Source: Tetrahymena thermophila SB210 (taxonomy: Eukaryota > Ciliophora > Oligohymenophorea > Hymenostomatida > Tetrahymenidae). Taken from it: DNA of 64,000 nucleotides. Numbering within the stretch: position 1 is the stretch's first letter; every line of letters begins with the position of its first letter. The notes beneath the pieces were generated by a model. That model saw only the letters and a program-made list of their open reading frames with translations. It did no database searches and had not been told where the DNA came from. Below, piece after piece: positions 14,231-28,202 of this stretch. Both the position numbers and the translations under genes were made by a program. The stretch covers positions 620,001-684,000 of the forward strand of contig NW_002476188.1 of NCBI RefSeq assembly GCF_000189635.1. The letters are read 5' to 3'.

Positions 14231-16251
14231 ATGGAAAAGCAAATTATACCAGTTTAATTAGTTGAAAAGGTTCATTAAGTTATGAACTACTTAAATTGTT
14301 TTGCATCTGACCTTTAAATGAATGACTACGTTACTGCAGAAGAATTTTATTTAGCACTGGAAAACATGAATAAACATGAAAAATTCGATTAGTTAATAAA
14401 CTACATAGCTGGTACTTTTGTAATGTCGATGTTTCGAGAAATAAAAAGCAAAAGTAAGTAATATTTTGTTGTTGTGTGATTTATGTAAATATTTATTTTT
14501 CAAAAACTAGACAAGCATTAAGATTATTTAAGCTACGAATATGATTTCAGAATTTTAAAATCGATGAGATAATGCTTTAAAAGGATAGATGATAATGTTA
14601 AGACGTTTATGGAGATGTGGAGATAATTTTTAGTGTTCTTTTTACTAGTAAAACCCTTCCGTAAGACCTTCTTAATACCAAACTATAGCTCTACCTCTTC
14701 AATTAGAAGGGCTATAGATGAAGAAGAAGATAATGAAGATGATGATGAAGATAATTAGTTATAAGAAAATAATGATTAATTTAATATTGACGACGACGAT
14801 GATGATAATAGCAGAGATTCCTCAAAATAAAATATTAGAAATGAAGATGGAGAATAATTGGAAAATTAAAGTAATTAAAGTAGTGGTGAAAAATAAAAAT
14901 TGAATTTTAAAAAGAAAGACATTTCTAAGGAAGATCAACTCTATGAACACTATTATTGCAGATCTATTTCTGATACTGATACTTTGTTTGCTGATTTTTC
15001 TACTACTGAAAAGTTAGAAGCTTTTTTAATCCTTGTTAAAATAGCATATAAATTTTCATTTTGTTTGACATATTACTCAAACAGATATAAGGTAATTTTA
15101 AAATTAAGAAAAATCATTTTATAAAAAAAAAATAAAGTCAATTCTAATTTAAACATAGAGCCAAAATATCTTATAAAAGCAAAAATAATTAATAATATAA
15201 TTTATCAATTAAATATATTTTTAAGCAGTTTATTTTTTTTCTATTTCATATTGCTATTTATAAAAATAAGAATTTAGTCAAAGATGAAGTCATTAAAAAC
15301 TTGAAGAGCTAAATTACTGAAAAAGAAGATCAAAGAGATTAAGCTAAATAGTAATTATAAGAATTAGAAAATTTATTAGCTGATTATACTAAAGATATAG
15401 ATGGAGATATTAATTAACTACCAAATGATAAGCTATAACAATATAAAAAGGAGAAGATCAAGTTAAACCCTCTCAAATAAAAATTAGAAAAGTTAGAGAA
15501 GAATGTTAGTAAATTAAATGCTGATATGATACTGAAAAGAAGAATGCAGTTTTTTTAATTTTAAAATTGGGTTTAATTAGGAAGAGATAGAAATAAGAAT
15601 TTATTTTTTGCTTGTGTTTATGAAACAAGTTATGTATTTAAGAAAATATTCAAATTAAATGATTAAGATGGTTAAGCAGAATGCTTTATGCACTAATATG
15701 ATAACCTAGCTACTTTAAGATCGGAATTTAATCTTAATAATATTGCAGATGATTAATTATGGGATAAGATAAACCAATTAAATAGAGATGGAATTTTGAC
15801 TATTCCTGATTAAAAATAGCCTATAGAAATAGAGCAAGATCAATTGTAGGATAGTGATAGCAGTAACATGTCTAAAAAAGATCAAATTTCTAACTATTAC
15901 AAAGCTAAATCAAAACTTATTAAGCAAAATATTACTACTAGAGACTTCTCTTTCATTTAAAGGCCTGCTAAAAAATCATCTAACTTTAATAGCACAAAAA
16001 AGAGCATAAATACTAATGTTGATCTTACAGTTGACGATTTACAAGATTTTAGCTACAGCAGAAGAGTTACAAGAAGCTAATTAAGCGGAAATAAAAGAAA
16101 AAAAATTATTATTGATGACGATGATGATGAAGAAGAAAATGAAGATAATTAATAGCAAAATAAAAAGAGTTTAAGTAATAGAAAGAAAGTTTCTTATAAA
16201 AATGAAAGTAGTAATAGCGAGAGCTCCTAATCAGAAGAAGAAGAATTTTGA
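14231..16251 (+). CDS. DDT- and WHIM-domain chromatin-associated protein, putative (594 aa)
   Basis: Three exons: 14231-14453, 14511-15091, 15271-16251; total 595 codons ending TGA. The N-terminus (VHQVMNYLNCFASDLQMNDY, then TAEEFYLAL, then a hydrophobic helix) has the pattern of a DDT domain, residues about 10-75. A long acidic/Q-rich stretch follows. FSTTEKLEAFLILVKIAYKF at about residue 240 fits WHIM1, then a coiled coil, then WVQLGRDRNKNLFF at about residue 365, which fits the WSD/WHIM3 loop. The C-terminus is Lys-rich with acidic runs, typical of nuclear proteins. DDT-WHIM proteins are accessory subunits of ISWI-type remodellers (ACF1, Itc1, RSF1 families); that role here is inference. 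The exon 3 acceptor at 15271 is one of two phase-compatible choices; CAG at 15226-15228 would add 14 hydrophobic residues. Confidence 0.75.
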
Positions 16252-16903
16252 AATTACTTGCAAAAATTAATAAATAAATAAATTTATTTTTAAATAATAG
16301 ATTTATTATTCAATTTGAAAGATATTTTATTTGGTTACGTCCTGTTAATATGTTTGATAATTTTTAATTTAAAAAATAAAAGTTTTTCTTTAATTATTTT
16401 TTTAATTTAGAAACAAGTCAGATTAAATTGACTAGCTAATAAATATGATTATTTATAAAATATTTTGAATTTATAATTTTTTAATAATTAAATGATTTTG
16501 TTTATTATTTTTAATTAAGTTTAAATAATTAGTTTTATTGTTTTATAACTTAAATTTTATTTAATCTAATCTCAATAAAAAACATTTATTTTTGAATAAA
16601 ATAAATTTAAGTGATTTAGATAAATATTTGAAAATTTAAAAAAAGTAAAAATATTAATTTCTTAAATATAAAAATATTTTTTAAAATAAATAATTTGATT
16701 TTAGCTAAAATACAATATGGAATGACATATTAACACTTAAAATTTTAAATTTTAGTTATTTCATACAAAAAACAGAAATATCAAGCTGTTAGGAATATTT
16801 ATTTATTTTGATAATTTATTATGTTATTTTTATATATACCAATAATTTTTAAATTATTTTGAAAGAGTAATAAAATGATTTTTTGCTTCTCTTGTTTATT
16901 CAT
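16252..16903. other. Tail-to-tail spacer between DDT/WHIM gene and gene A
   Basis: About 650 bases of A/T-rich DNA between two converging stop codons. It should contain both polyadenylation regions. No coding frame seen. Confidence 0.6.
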
Positions 16904-19900
16904 TCACTGCTCATCCATTAAACCGTTTTATAGATAGAGAATTCTTAAATTTGAATTAAATGCATTTTCTAAAATAAGAGTATTCAAAGGAAGTAAGAGT
17001 AAACATCTTTTAGTGTATTTGTAATCTTAGACAAAATAGTAGTATCCATATAAGACTAGAGACAAATTTAAAATTAGCATAAACATTAAAAATAGAATTG
17101 TCATCAAAAGCATAATTTTCCAGGCACTATCAATCATTTACTATATATCCCTGTTTAAAATATCACTTGCATATTTCAGGATTCTAGTACACATTATACC
17201 TGCTTCTAAATGATCACCATCAGGATATCTTGGATTTCTTAGAGTGATGTTAAAATTTGTTATTTTATGTTCATTCTGTTTATTAAAATTGTTAATTATG
17301 AAACAAATTTAAATAAATATATTAGCCTAAAATCAAATAGAAAATAAAATTTATTTTAAAATAATATTTTATTGTTTTTGTACAAAAATTTTATTATTTA
17401 AAGATATTATTTGATCAAAAAAATTCTTCAAATTGTATTTAATTTAAAGAAAAATTACATTTAAATCATTCAATAATTATGTAAAAGTGGTAATTATTCC
17501 TGTCTGCATTGAACCAGATTAAATTTATTGACAGAGTTATAAATTGTAATCTTGCATATTTAAGATCTATGTACAGAGATTTGTATTTTACAAGCTGACT
17601 ATGAAATTTTAAAAGTCATCTAAAAATTAATTTGAACCTAAATTTTGTGTATTTTAAAGCTCACTTGAAACAAAATTTTGAGCTTAAATAAGAAGGTTGT
17701 TATATTCAGGTATAGAAGTAGTTATATTACTATAATTCATATATTTAAACCAGTTTGCGGTTATACTATAATAAAATTCTTATAATCCTGTAAGCCTTGA
17801 AACAAGAGAGTGAGAATCTGCAAATTTTTAATAAGTTTTGCAAGCACTAACATAACTATTTATGTATTAAGTATTATAAATATACACACCTATCAAGCAG
17901 CTCGTAGTACCAGCTATTTTTATTTAATTAAATTATTTTTACTTTATAGAAAATTATTTGAATTTAATTTTTTAGTAAAAATGGTATATGAATTTCAATA
18001 TTTTGAGAAATAATTTTTACCTACAAAGATGAAATACATGATAAGGATTAGGATTTTATTAACAAATCTCTTTTAAACAATTTTAAAAGATTTGCTGTTA
18101 TTTCCTTATCTATAAGATTTGATAGAGGAGTTTTTCTTGTCTTCCATAGAGCCAAGGTGACTGTCTTTTTCTTCTAGAGAGAAATTATACCCGTTTAAAA
18201 AATTTAAATTATTATAATTTTCAATTTATTGCAATGATTTTTTAGATCTTTCTATTTCATTATCAGCCCAAGCTTTATCAATATATCTGAATAATTCTAT
18301 TAAAGCTTCTTTTAGTCTGAGATATTTTACATAGAAATTTGTAGAAATTGCACTTAAAATACAAAACACGAGCATCATTATAATCAAAATAATTAATATA
18401 AGTTGATTCTAGTAGCTTACATCGTTTTATAATGAATCCATAGTTTATTAAGATATTTTGCTGAACAAATCTGTAATAGCCATAATATTTGCATTTAGAA
18501 ATCCAACATCCTAATTTATTTTATATATATTAAATTCACTTATAGCAAGCATTTTAAATATAATTAATACATTAACATAAAAATTAAAAAATAAAATTAC
18601 AAATTCATAAACAGAAATATCTTATAGCTTGTCCCAGTTCCAATTAGATATGTATTTGAAAGCTTTCACTAATTGGTATATGATTAATCTAAGTATATTT
18701 TTTTATAAACATTTTTAAAAAGATTTAATATATTAATAATTTATTTATTTTAAATTATTAAGTGGAAATATATTTTTTCAAACTCAATTAAATAATTGAA
18801 ACGAAATTAAAAATTTTATTATTATCATAAAGTTCAAGTGCTCATATTATTAAAGAAAGAAAAATATATTTATTTATTTAAGTTTAGAAAAAAAGATAGA
18901 TTATAAAAAATTTACCTATTGTACTGCAAAACTGTATTCACATTTTTGTAACCATCTGGCTAAAATAAATAGGTTTAGCTATCTAAAAAATCAAGGATAA
19001 CAGGATTTGATTGATCAACTTCAGAAAAAGACTTTAGATTTGTATAAGTATAGTTTATGTTAGCTGATATAAAATTAATATGTTGCTTATAAGTTGTATA
19101 ATTTCTAACTTTTGTTGCCATTTAGAAATAATAATTAACTCCTTACCAAATACATCCAAATCCTTAGTCGATGGGACCTAAGAACTCACTTTAGTATTTT
19201 AATATTTGAATGTTGCTTTGATGATTGTTTATCAATGTTTTAATAAAAATAGTAAATGAAGAAATCAGAATAATAGAAGCAACTAGCTCTGTGATTCTTA
19301 AATACAAGAAATACATAAGAGATTTAGGATTTGACTTAGATTCCATAAAATAATGCAACTTTTAATATTTCTACAAATATTGGTATCTTCCAAATTTATT
19401 AGTATTGGCAACTGAACTTTAATAGTTGTTTTTAATTTAATTTGCTTCTTCTTCTTTTTAGTCCATGTTAGGTTGGTTAGTTGAAGTAATTTCCATGCTT
19501 TCCATGAATTTTTATCTCCTAGATTGATGCTTCTTTTTTTTTTAGGATTTGTCGTAGTACTATGACTTTATTCTACTTTGAAAAAATAATTTTTAATTCA
19601 AGTCTTATTTTTTTTGTTGTGTTTTTCTTTTATGTTAAGTATCATTTTCATCATCTTCTTCTGTTACACATTCTTCTATTTTTTCCACTTTTTAAAGTTG
19701 CTAAAAAGAAGAGTTTTTAGGGCTGATGAGTTAATTCTATGAGAAGGGGAGATAAGATTAATTATTTAGAGAAACTCCTGATGTCTCTTCTGAGGTTGAA
19801 TTTAATAAATTTTTTGCACTTAGCTGTAAAATTTGCTAATTGACATCTCGAGGAGAAACAAATTACATTGTGGGAGAAGTTAATCCATAATATTATGGAG

Positions 19901-22900
19901 ACAAATTTTAATTTTTATCTTACTATGCCTGATTGCTATCGCTGCTAGATTCCTCAGATTTATTGTCGTAAAATATTTACTAATTTCCTTTTGAAATTGC
20001 ATTCATTTACTATTGTTTTTGAATATCATTTTGAATGTTAATTTTATTTGAAGGTTTTATTTAATTTTCATAAAAAGAGTGATTTTAAAGTATTTAATTG
20101 TTATTGGCATCTTTAACTCCATAATTTCTGTCTATGCTGATAACCTCTAATTCTTTGTAATCAGTTTCTTAGTATAAATTTTTTTAACCATTTATAGAAT
20201 AATCATAATTGCTTAAATCATAATTTAATTTGATCTCTTGTTTACTTAAGTCTTAAAATTGCTTTAAATCATTAAGCTCTTAATTAGTTTTAATTAAATA
20301 TTAATTAGATTAAGAATTATTTTTATTGCTAAGTAAATTGCTTATGTCTTGGTTATATTTAAAATCTAACTTAGTCGCTTCATCATTCTGATCTATATCT
20401 ATTTTTTTATTGATTAATTTTCCATCTAGTTAATTATTATTATTATTGCTATTTTCTTATTATTTTTTCTGGAGAGTATATTTATCTGTTGGATTTAGTT
20501 AAACCGGAGATAAATCTAAATCCTATTAAAAGTATTTGTTTGCTTTCTCTTGGTGGTCTGAAATAAATTCTTTTTACAAAGAAATATATTAATACTAAAA
20601 AGACTCTTCTACACTTTCTTTTCTATCAGATTCCCTAGGTGATTTAGAATCAATATGTTCTTGGATAACTTCAAGATCTTTATTATTTTCTTAATGAATT
20701 GAAGAAGATTTCTTTACTCTTATCTAATTTCCATTTATTTATTATTAAGAAGTAGACCTTTAATCTCTTATAGGAATAACTTCTTCTGAACTCATGAAAT
20801 TATTAAATGTCCAATAAGTGGAAGTATTATTGAGTCTCGATGGAGAAAACTAATCTCTATTTTAGCCCTAATATATTGTTTTACCTAAATCACTGCTTGA
20901 TTAGTTTTTAAATGTTGGGCTTTTTTCTAAAATTTACTATTTATTGTCTGAACCATTAGATGCTACTACTTTAGATTAATTCTATAACTATATTTAATTT
21001 TAATTATTTGTTTATTGCTCCAAAACATCTTATTTTACTACTTTATCTAGTTAAATATTATTTACTTGCTATGCATTTTTGCTAATTTAATTTGTGCTAT
21101 CCTAACTTTTTTTTTTATTTTTCAATAAATTTTATTATCTTATATGATCTGCTTCATCTTCATTAGTATTTTATTCTGTCTCTAAGCCATTCGTTATCTT
21201 AATAGCACTATTAACAGAAATATTATCAGCAGTATTAGTTTTAAAAGAGGAGTCTAACTTTGTAAAACTTGTACTGTTTCCTGATGTAGAATCATCTCTA
21301 ATCTAATGATATTTAAATCAAATAATATTTTATTTTTTTCTTTTCATTTGATAATTGCTAAAAATTAGTTTGATAGCTCAATTATTTACATAAAAGATAT
21401 CAAATTAGCAATAATTAATTTTATCATGAAAGTAAGTTTAATGTTTTTAAAATATTTTATAAAGTAATTCTTAAAATTTTCTTTAAGGTGAAAATCTTTA
21501 AAAATTTAAAGTAATTGGTGGACATTTTCTTTATAAATTATTTATTTAATATAATTCATTTAAAAATTGTGGATATTTAAAAGCAAATTTTTAAGTTTTT
21601 AAATTTTTAAATTTAAATTTTTGATATTTTAAATTTTAAATTATTAAATTAATTTTTTAAGAAATACAAGATAGATTAGATTAATAAAAAAGCTAAAAAT
21701 TATATTTATTTGAAATAATTATTAGATATTTTAAAGGGGATGATGTAATTTGTTTTAATTAAAAAAAATGTAGATAGTGAGAAGCATTAGTATATATAAA
21801 AAATAGTTGTATTTGGATTATGAAAAATAGCAAAAATTGTATTAAAAAAAAAATAATAATAATGAAATTTTAGACAATAATTCTAAAAGTTTAATTAAAT
21901 TAATTTTTTATTTAAAGAATGATGTACCTTTTTAATGTCGTCTAACTCAAAAATGTAATACCTTTCATATCTGCCTTATTATCTATTTTGATAAGGCTGC
22001 TATATCACATTTAAGGCTACTTCAAATTCAATAAATCCTCGTTATTTGTAAGAGCTTTGAACTTTTTGGGATTCGTAAAATACCTTAGGAATATTAAAAG
22101 ATGAGGCAGATTAACTTTTTGAGTTTACGGAATTTTCTTTTGGTAAAAACATCTTAACCTTGAAGAATTTATTAAAATTTCTCTCTTAAGTTTAATTTGA
22201 TGTTATGTATTCTTAAATTTTTGGGAATAAAGAATACCAGCTTAAATTATGCAAATGAGTTTTCTCGAACTCTATCATTTCTTCCTATTTATAAAGTTAA
22301 AATTTATTTATGTAATCTATAATTTTTTTTACTTTTTAGAATAAATTTTGCCATATGTTAGGAGTAGAGCATTAAAGATTTCCATCAAAATCAAAAAAAA
22401 GGCTAACAGTACTAGAATAACTTCTTATAGGCTTAATAAAAGTGATCAAACTTAGATCATTAAGCTATAAACTATCAATGTCAAAAAATATTATGCATTC
22501 TTGAGCATAGTTTAATTTATCTCTAATGTATATCTTTGACAGTTTTCTAAAAGATTTTGATTTTCCTGTTTTAAGAAAATTTTAAACGATCTAATTGTGA
22601 TGTTATCTTATTGGATTTGGAATTAAATCATTTATATGATTGCAATACTTGAGTGTTTCTTCAGAAATCATCAATATATTAGAAGCATTCTTTGAATACC
22701 AATTCAATTTCCCTTTTTCACTTCCATAGCCTACCTTAAAAATGCATACTTTCTCAGAAAAGAAGTTGATTTTGGAGTTCCTCAAAACTCTTTATTTTTT
22801 TAAAAAGGCATTTTATTATATAAATAGTTTTTTTCTTAATCATATTAATAAATATGTCAAGGTAATTAGAATTTTATAATAAAAATTTTAGGTATTTGAT

Positions 22901-25565
22901 TGAGTTTTTTCTCTATTATATGAGAAAAAAATAAGATCATAAAACTTCCTTATATTACTTTTGATCAGTATTTTTGGTATTACCGAATTAAAAGATCCAA
23001 TTTATTTATAATTAAAAATTTATTTACCTGATAAAAAACTCATCTTCCATGCATACTTGCTTATTTATTATTTGTGCGCCATAAAGATCGTTTCTAATCT
23101 CACTCAAAAAGAAGGTTAAAATTAATTTTTAATCATAAGATGGAAATTCATTATAAAATCTATATATTTCTTTTTAGATTTTATCTAACTGGTAAGTTAA
23201 TGCCTTAGCGTCATCAAAAAAATTTTCATTACTTGAGTAGGAGTTTTTCACAATTTTTTCTAATATCAAAAGTTTATTTTAGATTGCTTTTGTTAAAGAA
23301 AGCTTAATTTAATCTTTTTTTTGCGAAACTTTTTGAAATTTTTCAGTGCAAATTTTAACATCTTCTTCTTCTTTATTAACTTACTATTGAAAAGTTAGAA
23401 TAAATTAGTTTCTTACTTAATTCATCAAAATTGGTAGACTTGATTTGACCAAGTAATTTACATTAGCTGCATTGTTTTCATACAAATTTTTAGCAATTTA
23501 ATTGTTCAAGTAAAAAAGTTATTAGAGTGACTTAGAATATCTGTCCATTCTACATAAAGCCATAGCATAATGGAGGAAAAATAATTAATCTTCTGATTTA
23601 TTTAATTACAACGCTTTTTTGAATTTCTCAAGCATATCATACATGTAGGCAAAATAAAATGACTAAGAATAAATAATATTAATTTATTTATGCCTTTCAG
23701 TCTCATTTGATTGTTCGTATGAAGAAGCAAAATTTTAACAATAGCAATATTGATTTTAACATGACTTAATATGATTTTGCAGCAATCCACAAACAATAAA
23801 ATTTTAATTCTATTCTTTACATAAAATATCTATTTCGCTTAAGAGTAAAGATATTTTATAATATATTTTATATTTTACATTTTTATCTTATTTAATATCA
23901 TTTAAATCCGTAGATAAAATCTTCTCAAAAAATTAGCATTTTCTAACTAAAATAAATTTTACAATTAAAAAAATTGTGAGAATTATAAGTAAACTATGCA
24001 TTTTATCACCTATTTATTTTCATAAATTTAATAATTAAATAATTATACAAATGTATGTTTTATTGGTAATTAATATGATGATTTTGATTAGTTTAACTAA
24101 AGAAACGAAACGATGCGTTTATATTAATGAGATAAAAGAAAGAATAATAAAAATAAATAAACTTTGAAATTTTACTTAAAATGTTCAATGGATTCCAGAA
24201 TATGTAAAGAACCAAAGAAGATAAAGAAATGCATATGCAAATCAAAAAAGCTCCAATTACAGTAAAGCTAGAGAATGGAAAGTAAAAGATGACGTCAAAC
24301 GCAGAAATAATTAAATAAAAGGCTATAAATATCAGCTACAAATATTTAGCAGTATTTTAGAAACCATAATCATTTGATTAAATTAGAGAGAAATAAAAAG
24401 TGCAAACAATTTTGATGATATTAGAGAAGGCATAAATATTAGTCCTGTTTAACCTAATTAGTCCTTTACTCTCCATTAATAAAGATTATTCTGAAAATTA
24501 AGTAATATTCAGGCTGAATAAAATTGTAAGAACCAAGTTAAGGATAGAAAATATTTAGATAAATACTTTTTTAATACTTTCTTATGTTTCATCTACATTT
24601 GCTTCTTAAGAAGAAAATTAGCTGCAAAGAAGTATAGTTTGCAGCAAAGGTATTAAAATAACATAATTAAAACAGTGAAAAAAGTGATATAATATATTGT
24701 CCAAATAAGATTTATTATATCTAGCATTAAGGATTTTATGTTTTTTTTTAGTATTTTCTTCTAATAGTCTTTAAATAATGATAGATGTAATTATTATAAA
24801 CACAAATAGTATAATCAACTAGACAGAGAGTTAGATAGAAAGAACTTGTTGATAGACATCAAAAGTATTGCTATTAGTATTAGTGGGATTAGTTGATCCA
24901 TCTGTGCTATTTGTATAATTTAAATTGTAAAATCCAAAATCTCTCTAACTATATTTAGTTTCTAATAATCTTTAGGTTTTTAATGTATTTCGCTAATTAA
25001 ACTCTTAGCTATTTGCTAAATCACTATTGAGTATTCTACTTGAAGTTTAAGAATTAGCAACTTAATCATGTTAACTATACTATAAAATGAGTAAGTATTA
25101 AAAAAATTTCAAATTTATATAAAATAAAATAATTTTATGAAAATCGAGGATAGTTTATAGCGTATTAATCAATTTAGAAATAGCTTTTTATACTATTTCC
25201 ATTTTTTGTAGTCATTATTTAATTATAAGCTGAATTACATATTTTGGATCAAACAACTCAGGTGCAATGTACTCAAACAAATAAAGTTAAGGATTTCCAG
25301 CATAGATTAGAGCCTCATGGAACCTATTGTAAGTGAACATTTATTTTTCGAAGGAATTTACTTTCTTTATCGTAGGAAAGTAAAGATACATATTAAGCTA
25401 AAGATAGCTAATCACAATAAAAAATGAACATAAGTAATCAAAGCCTACATTGCGCTCAAATTATTAATGAGAAATGTTAATAAATACTTTGCTGATTCTA
25501 TTAAAAATTCCCCCTTATTTATCTTATTTAGTAATTATCTTAGATTTTATTTGACTGCCTTTCAT
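16904..25565 (-). CDS. Gene A: large multi-membrane PAS/TmcB-like protein (about 2318 aa)
   Basis: Eight exons with consistent phases: 25565-25239, 25079-24176, 24009-23028, 22789-21928, 21302-18916, 18688-18021, 17913-17459, 17275-16904. The N-terminal third has several membrane helices (for example AFYLIISAFDVIFYFPFSSF). A helical, TPR/TmcB-like cytosolic segment follows: HIKSCQNQYCYC, then YDMLEKFKKALQ and FFLHYAMALCRM. A PAS-like region comes next (WYSKNASNILMIS, then HINDLIPNPI). After a 700-residue Q/N/S-rich linker there are two or more further membrane helices flanking an N-glycosylation-rich, presumably extracellular region. Ciliates have large families with this layout; I recognise the family pattern, not a specific function. 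The 5' end is uncertain: the frame stays open above 25565, and an ATG at 25907 could join through a phase-1 intron. It is a paralogue of gene B. Confidence 0.82.
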
Positions 25566-28202
25566 TTGCTTCAAGAAATATTCCAAAACTTCTAAAAAAT
25601 ACTTATTTTATTTTGCTTTGCTTTTTATTAAAAAAGTTTTTTTTTGAAATTTAACTAAATTTACTCTATTAATTAATATTATCACAAATAGTGTAATTAA
25701 CCGAATTAGTTTATTTTTTTGTTTGCTTTACTTACCAATAAAAAAACTTTTTAATCCTCACCTCATATGATATTCTTAAAGAATTCTTATTGTTTTTACA
25801 ATTGATTAAGATACCTGCATTGATCAGCAAATAATACGCAACTCTACCAATTTATGACTAAAAGCCAGAAATAATATCTTATTTAGTTTAAATAAGGAGC
25901 AACACATTAATTAACAGTTTTTACCATAAAAAAATTATTGAATAATTTAACTTTTGGTTATACATTTTAATAAATCGAGGAAAAGATCATATCTAGATAA
26001 GATATTTACTCTTTTAAATTTGAAATTTTCATCTTCAATAAATAATACACTGTAATATTTTTTTCTTTTTATATTTACATTTTTTGAACAAGTAGGTAAA
26101 ATAATAAAAATCAAATAAATTTAGAAAAGTAAATTTGTTTAGCAATTATTTTTAGTAAGAATTGGTAAATCTATTTAAGAAAATATGTTGGAAATTTGTT
26201 TTTAAAAAAAGAAATTTAAATGCGAAAAAGGTAAAATTCAAATTTTACATAGAAAATATTAAGATCTTAATAATTTATTAATATAGATTACACTTAGTAA
26301 ATATATTCATTTTAATACTATTTGATAGTTAATTTAAGATTTCATTTAAATAAAATTACATGGTAATTTATTGACTAAATATTTAGATTGCATAGAACAT
26401 TATTAAACGCGTAGATTACAATTTATATTTGTAAACATATAAAAATTATCTTTGCTATTTAAAAAAATATAATCAAATACTAAAATCATCCCTTTACACT
26501 TTGATTTTTAAATTATTGTAAACAAATACAAGTAGTAACTTAATTTTCTTTTATTCTAATAGTTATGCATCCAATATATAATTCTATTATTTTTTTAGTA
26601 TTTTAACTCTAAAATTAATATTTTTTTCCTTAAAAATGCAAAATATGTTCTTTTTACTTGATTTGTTAAATATTTATTACCTATCTCATTTATCATAAAC
26701 CTTTAGTTTCAAAAATCTATTTTTTAGCAACAATTATATAAATCTATATTACTCATTCATTTTTGATTGAATGAAGAAAAACTATTTGGTTACAAAAATT
26801 CAAAAGTTAATTTCTTTTTTGAAATTACAATAAATTGAATAATAGAAATTTATTTGAAGAAAGGAAAAACCTGATTTTGTTTGCATTTTAAGAATCTACA
26901 GATTTGAATGAAAATTATATTTTACAAAAGTATTCCTAATTTTATTTAAAGTAGATTTCTTATCATACGTGTACTAAAAAATTACTTTTCTAACTAGTGA
27001 ATATACTCTTATTGAATTAACACTTAAATAAAAAATGTTATTATAATATTTATAAATATTATTGATATATTTTATATTAGATTCAAAATATAAATTGCTA
27101 ATCTGATTTTGAAAAACTAATTCCTTATATAATTTCTTTTTTAAAAATTGATATTGCTTGTTTTGTTTTTGAATCAATGTAACTTGTTAAAAATATTATC
27201 AATATCTATTGAATTAAATCAATAATATTTATTTTAAATTCCTTTTAGCTTGAAAAGTTTAAATATTTTATAGGTAAGTAATGATACTTCGTATTATAAA
27301 ATATATTATGATAAAATATTAAGCTTCTAAAAATAGTAATAAATTTCTTTTTTCATTCAATTTTTTATCAATTTAGTAAAAGCTACACAAATATAATTTG
27401 TTTTAATGGACTAAAAAATTTCAATAAATTGAATTAATTCATTTATTCAAAAGAAAAGAGTAGTATATTACCAAAATGAATAAAAATATAAATTTATCCT
27501 TAAACATTATAAAAGTTTTGTAAATTAAATATAAATAAAATTAATGATTTAAATAAAATAGAAAAAAATAATTAATTTCTTTTTTTTTAAATTATTTATA
27601 ATTTTTTATAATTTATCTTAATGATATTTTTCAATTCTTCAAAAACTTTAAATTAAATAAACTGGTTAACCTAAATTTACTATATTCCCTCTATTTTATA
27701 GGATGTTATTATAAAAATTCAAATTCTATTCTAAATTTTAGAAATTTGTTAATTTTTATAAAAAATATTGTAAAAAATATAAGATACTAATTGAGCTAAT
27801 ACGGTAATATTGTTATTTATTACATAATTATTTAATAATTAATTTAATCTTTATTTTAATTCAGAAATGCTTTATATAAATTATCATGTGACAAGTAAAA
27901 TTTAAATATCTAAAAAAAAATGTTATTTTTTAAGTATAAAAATTATTGAAAGAGTTAGAGATGAAAAGAATTTTCATGAAACATTGTTACTACTTAAATA
28001 ATATATGCCAATGTAAATTTTAAATTGATCATTTCACTACATAATATATTACTTATTAAGACTATTCTTTTTCTTCTCCTTCATACTTTTACTTTATTGA
28101 TTGATTATTATTAAATAAATTTGAGATAAAAATTTATTAAGAAAATTAAAAAGTACATTAAAATATAAAAATAAAGAAAACATCTTCTACTAGAACTTTT
28201 AA
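25566..28202. other. Spacer between gene A and the giant plus-strand gene
   Basis: About 2.6 kb between two divergent starts. The part near 25566-25907 may hold a short 5' exon of gene A. The rest is nearly pure A/T with long T and A runs and no frame of coding composition; a 125-codon minus-strand frame at 27177-26800 looks like chance (see rejected). Confidence 0.55.

Noticed and set aside
19520-19620. Apparent frameshift in gene A near long A/T runs
   Set aside because: Recounting the homopolymer (ten bases) restored a continuous frame; the same was true of runs at 20401-20410 and 43711-43720.
26800-27177. Minus-strand frame of 125 codons
   Set aside because: Very A/T-rich K/N/Y/I composition like the surrounding spacer, no domain, and no paralogue; probably chance under a one-stop code.
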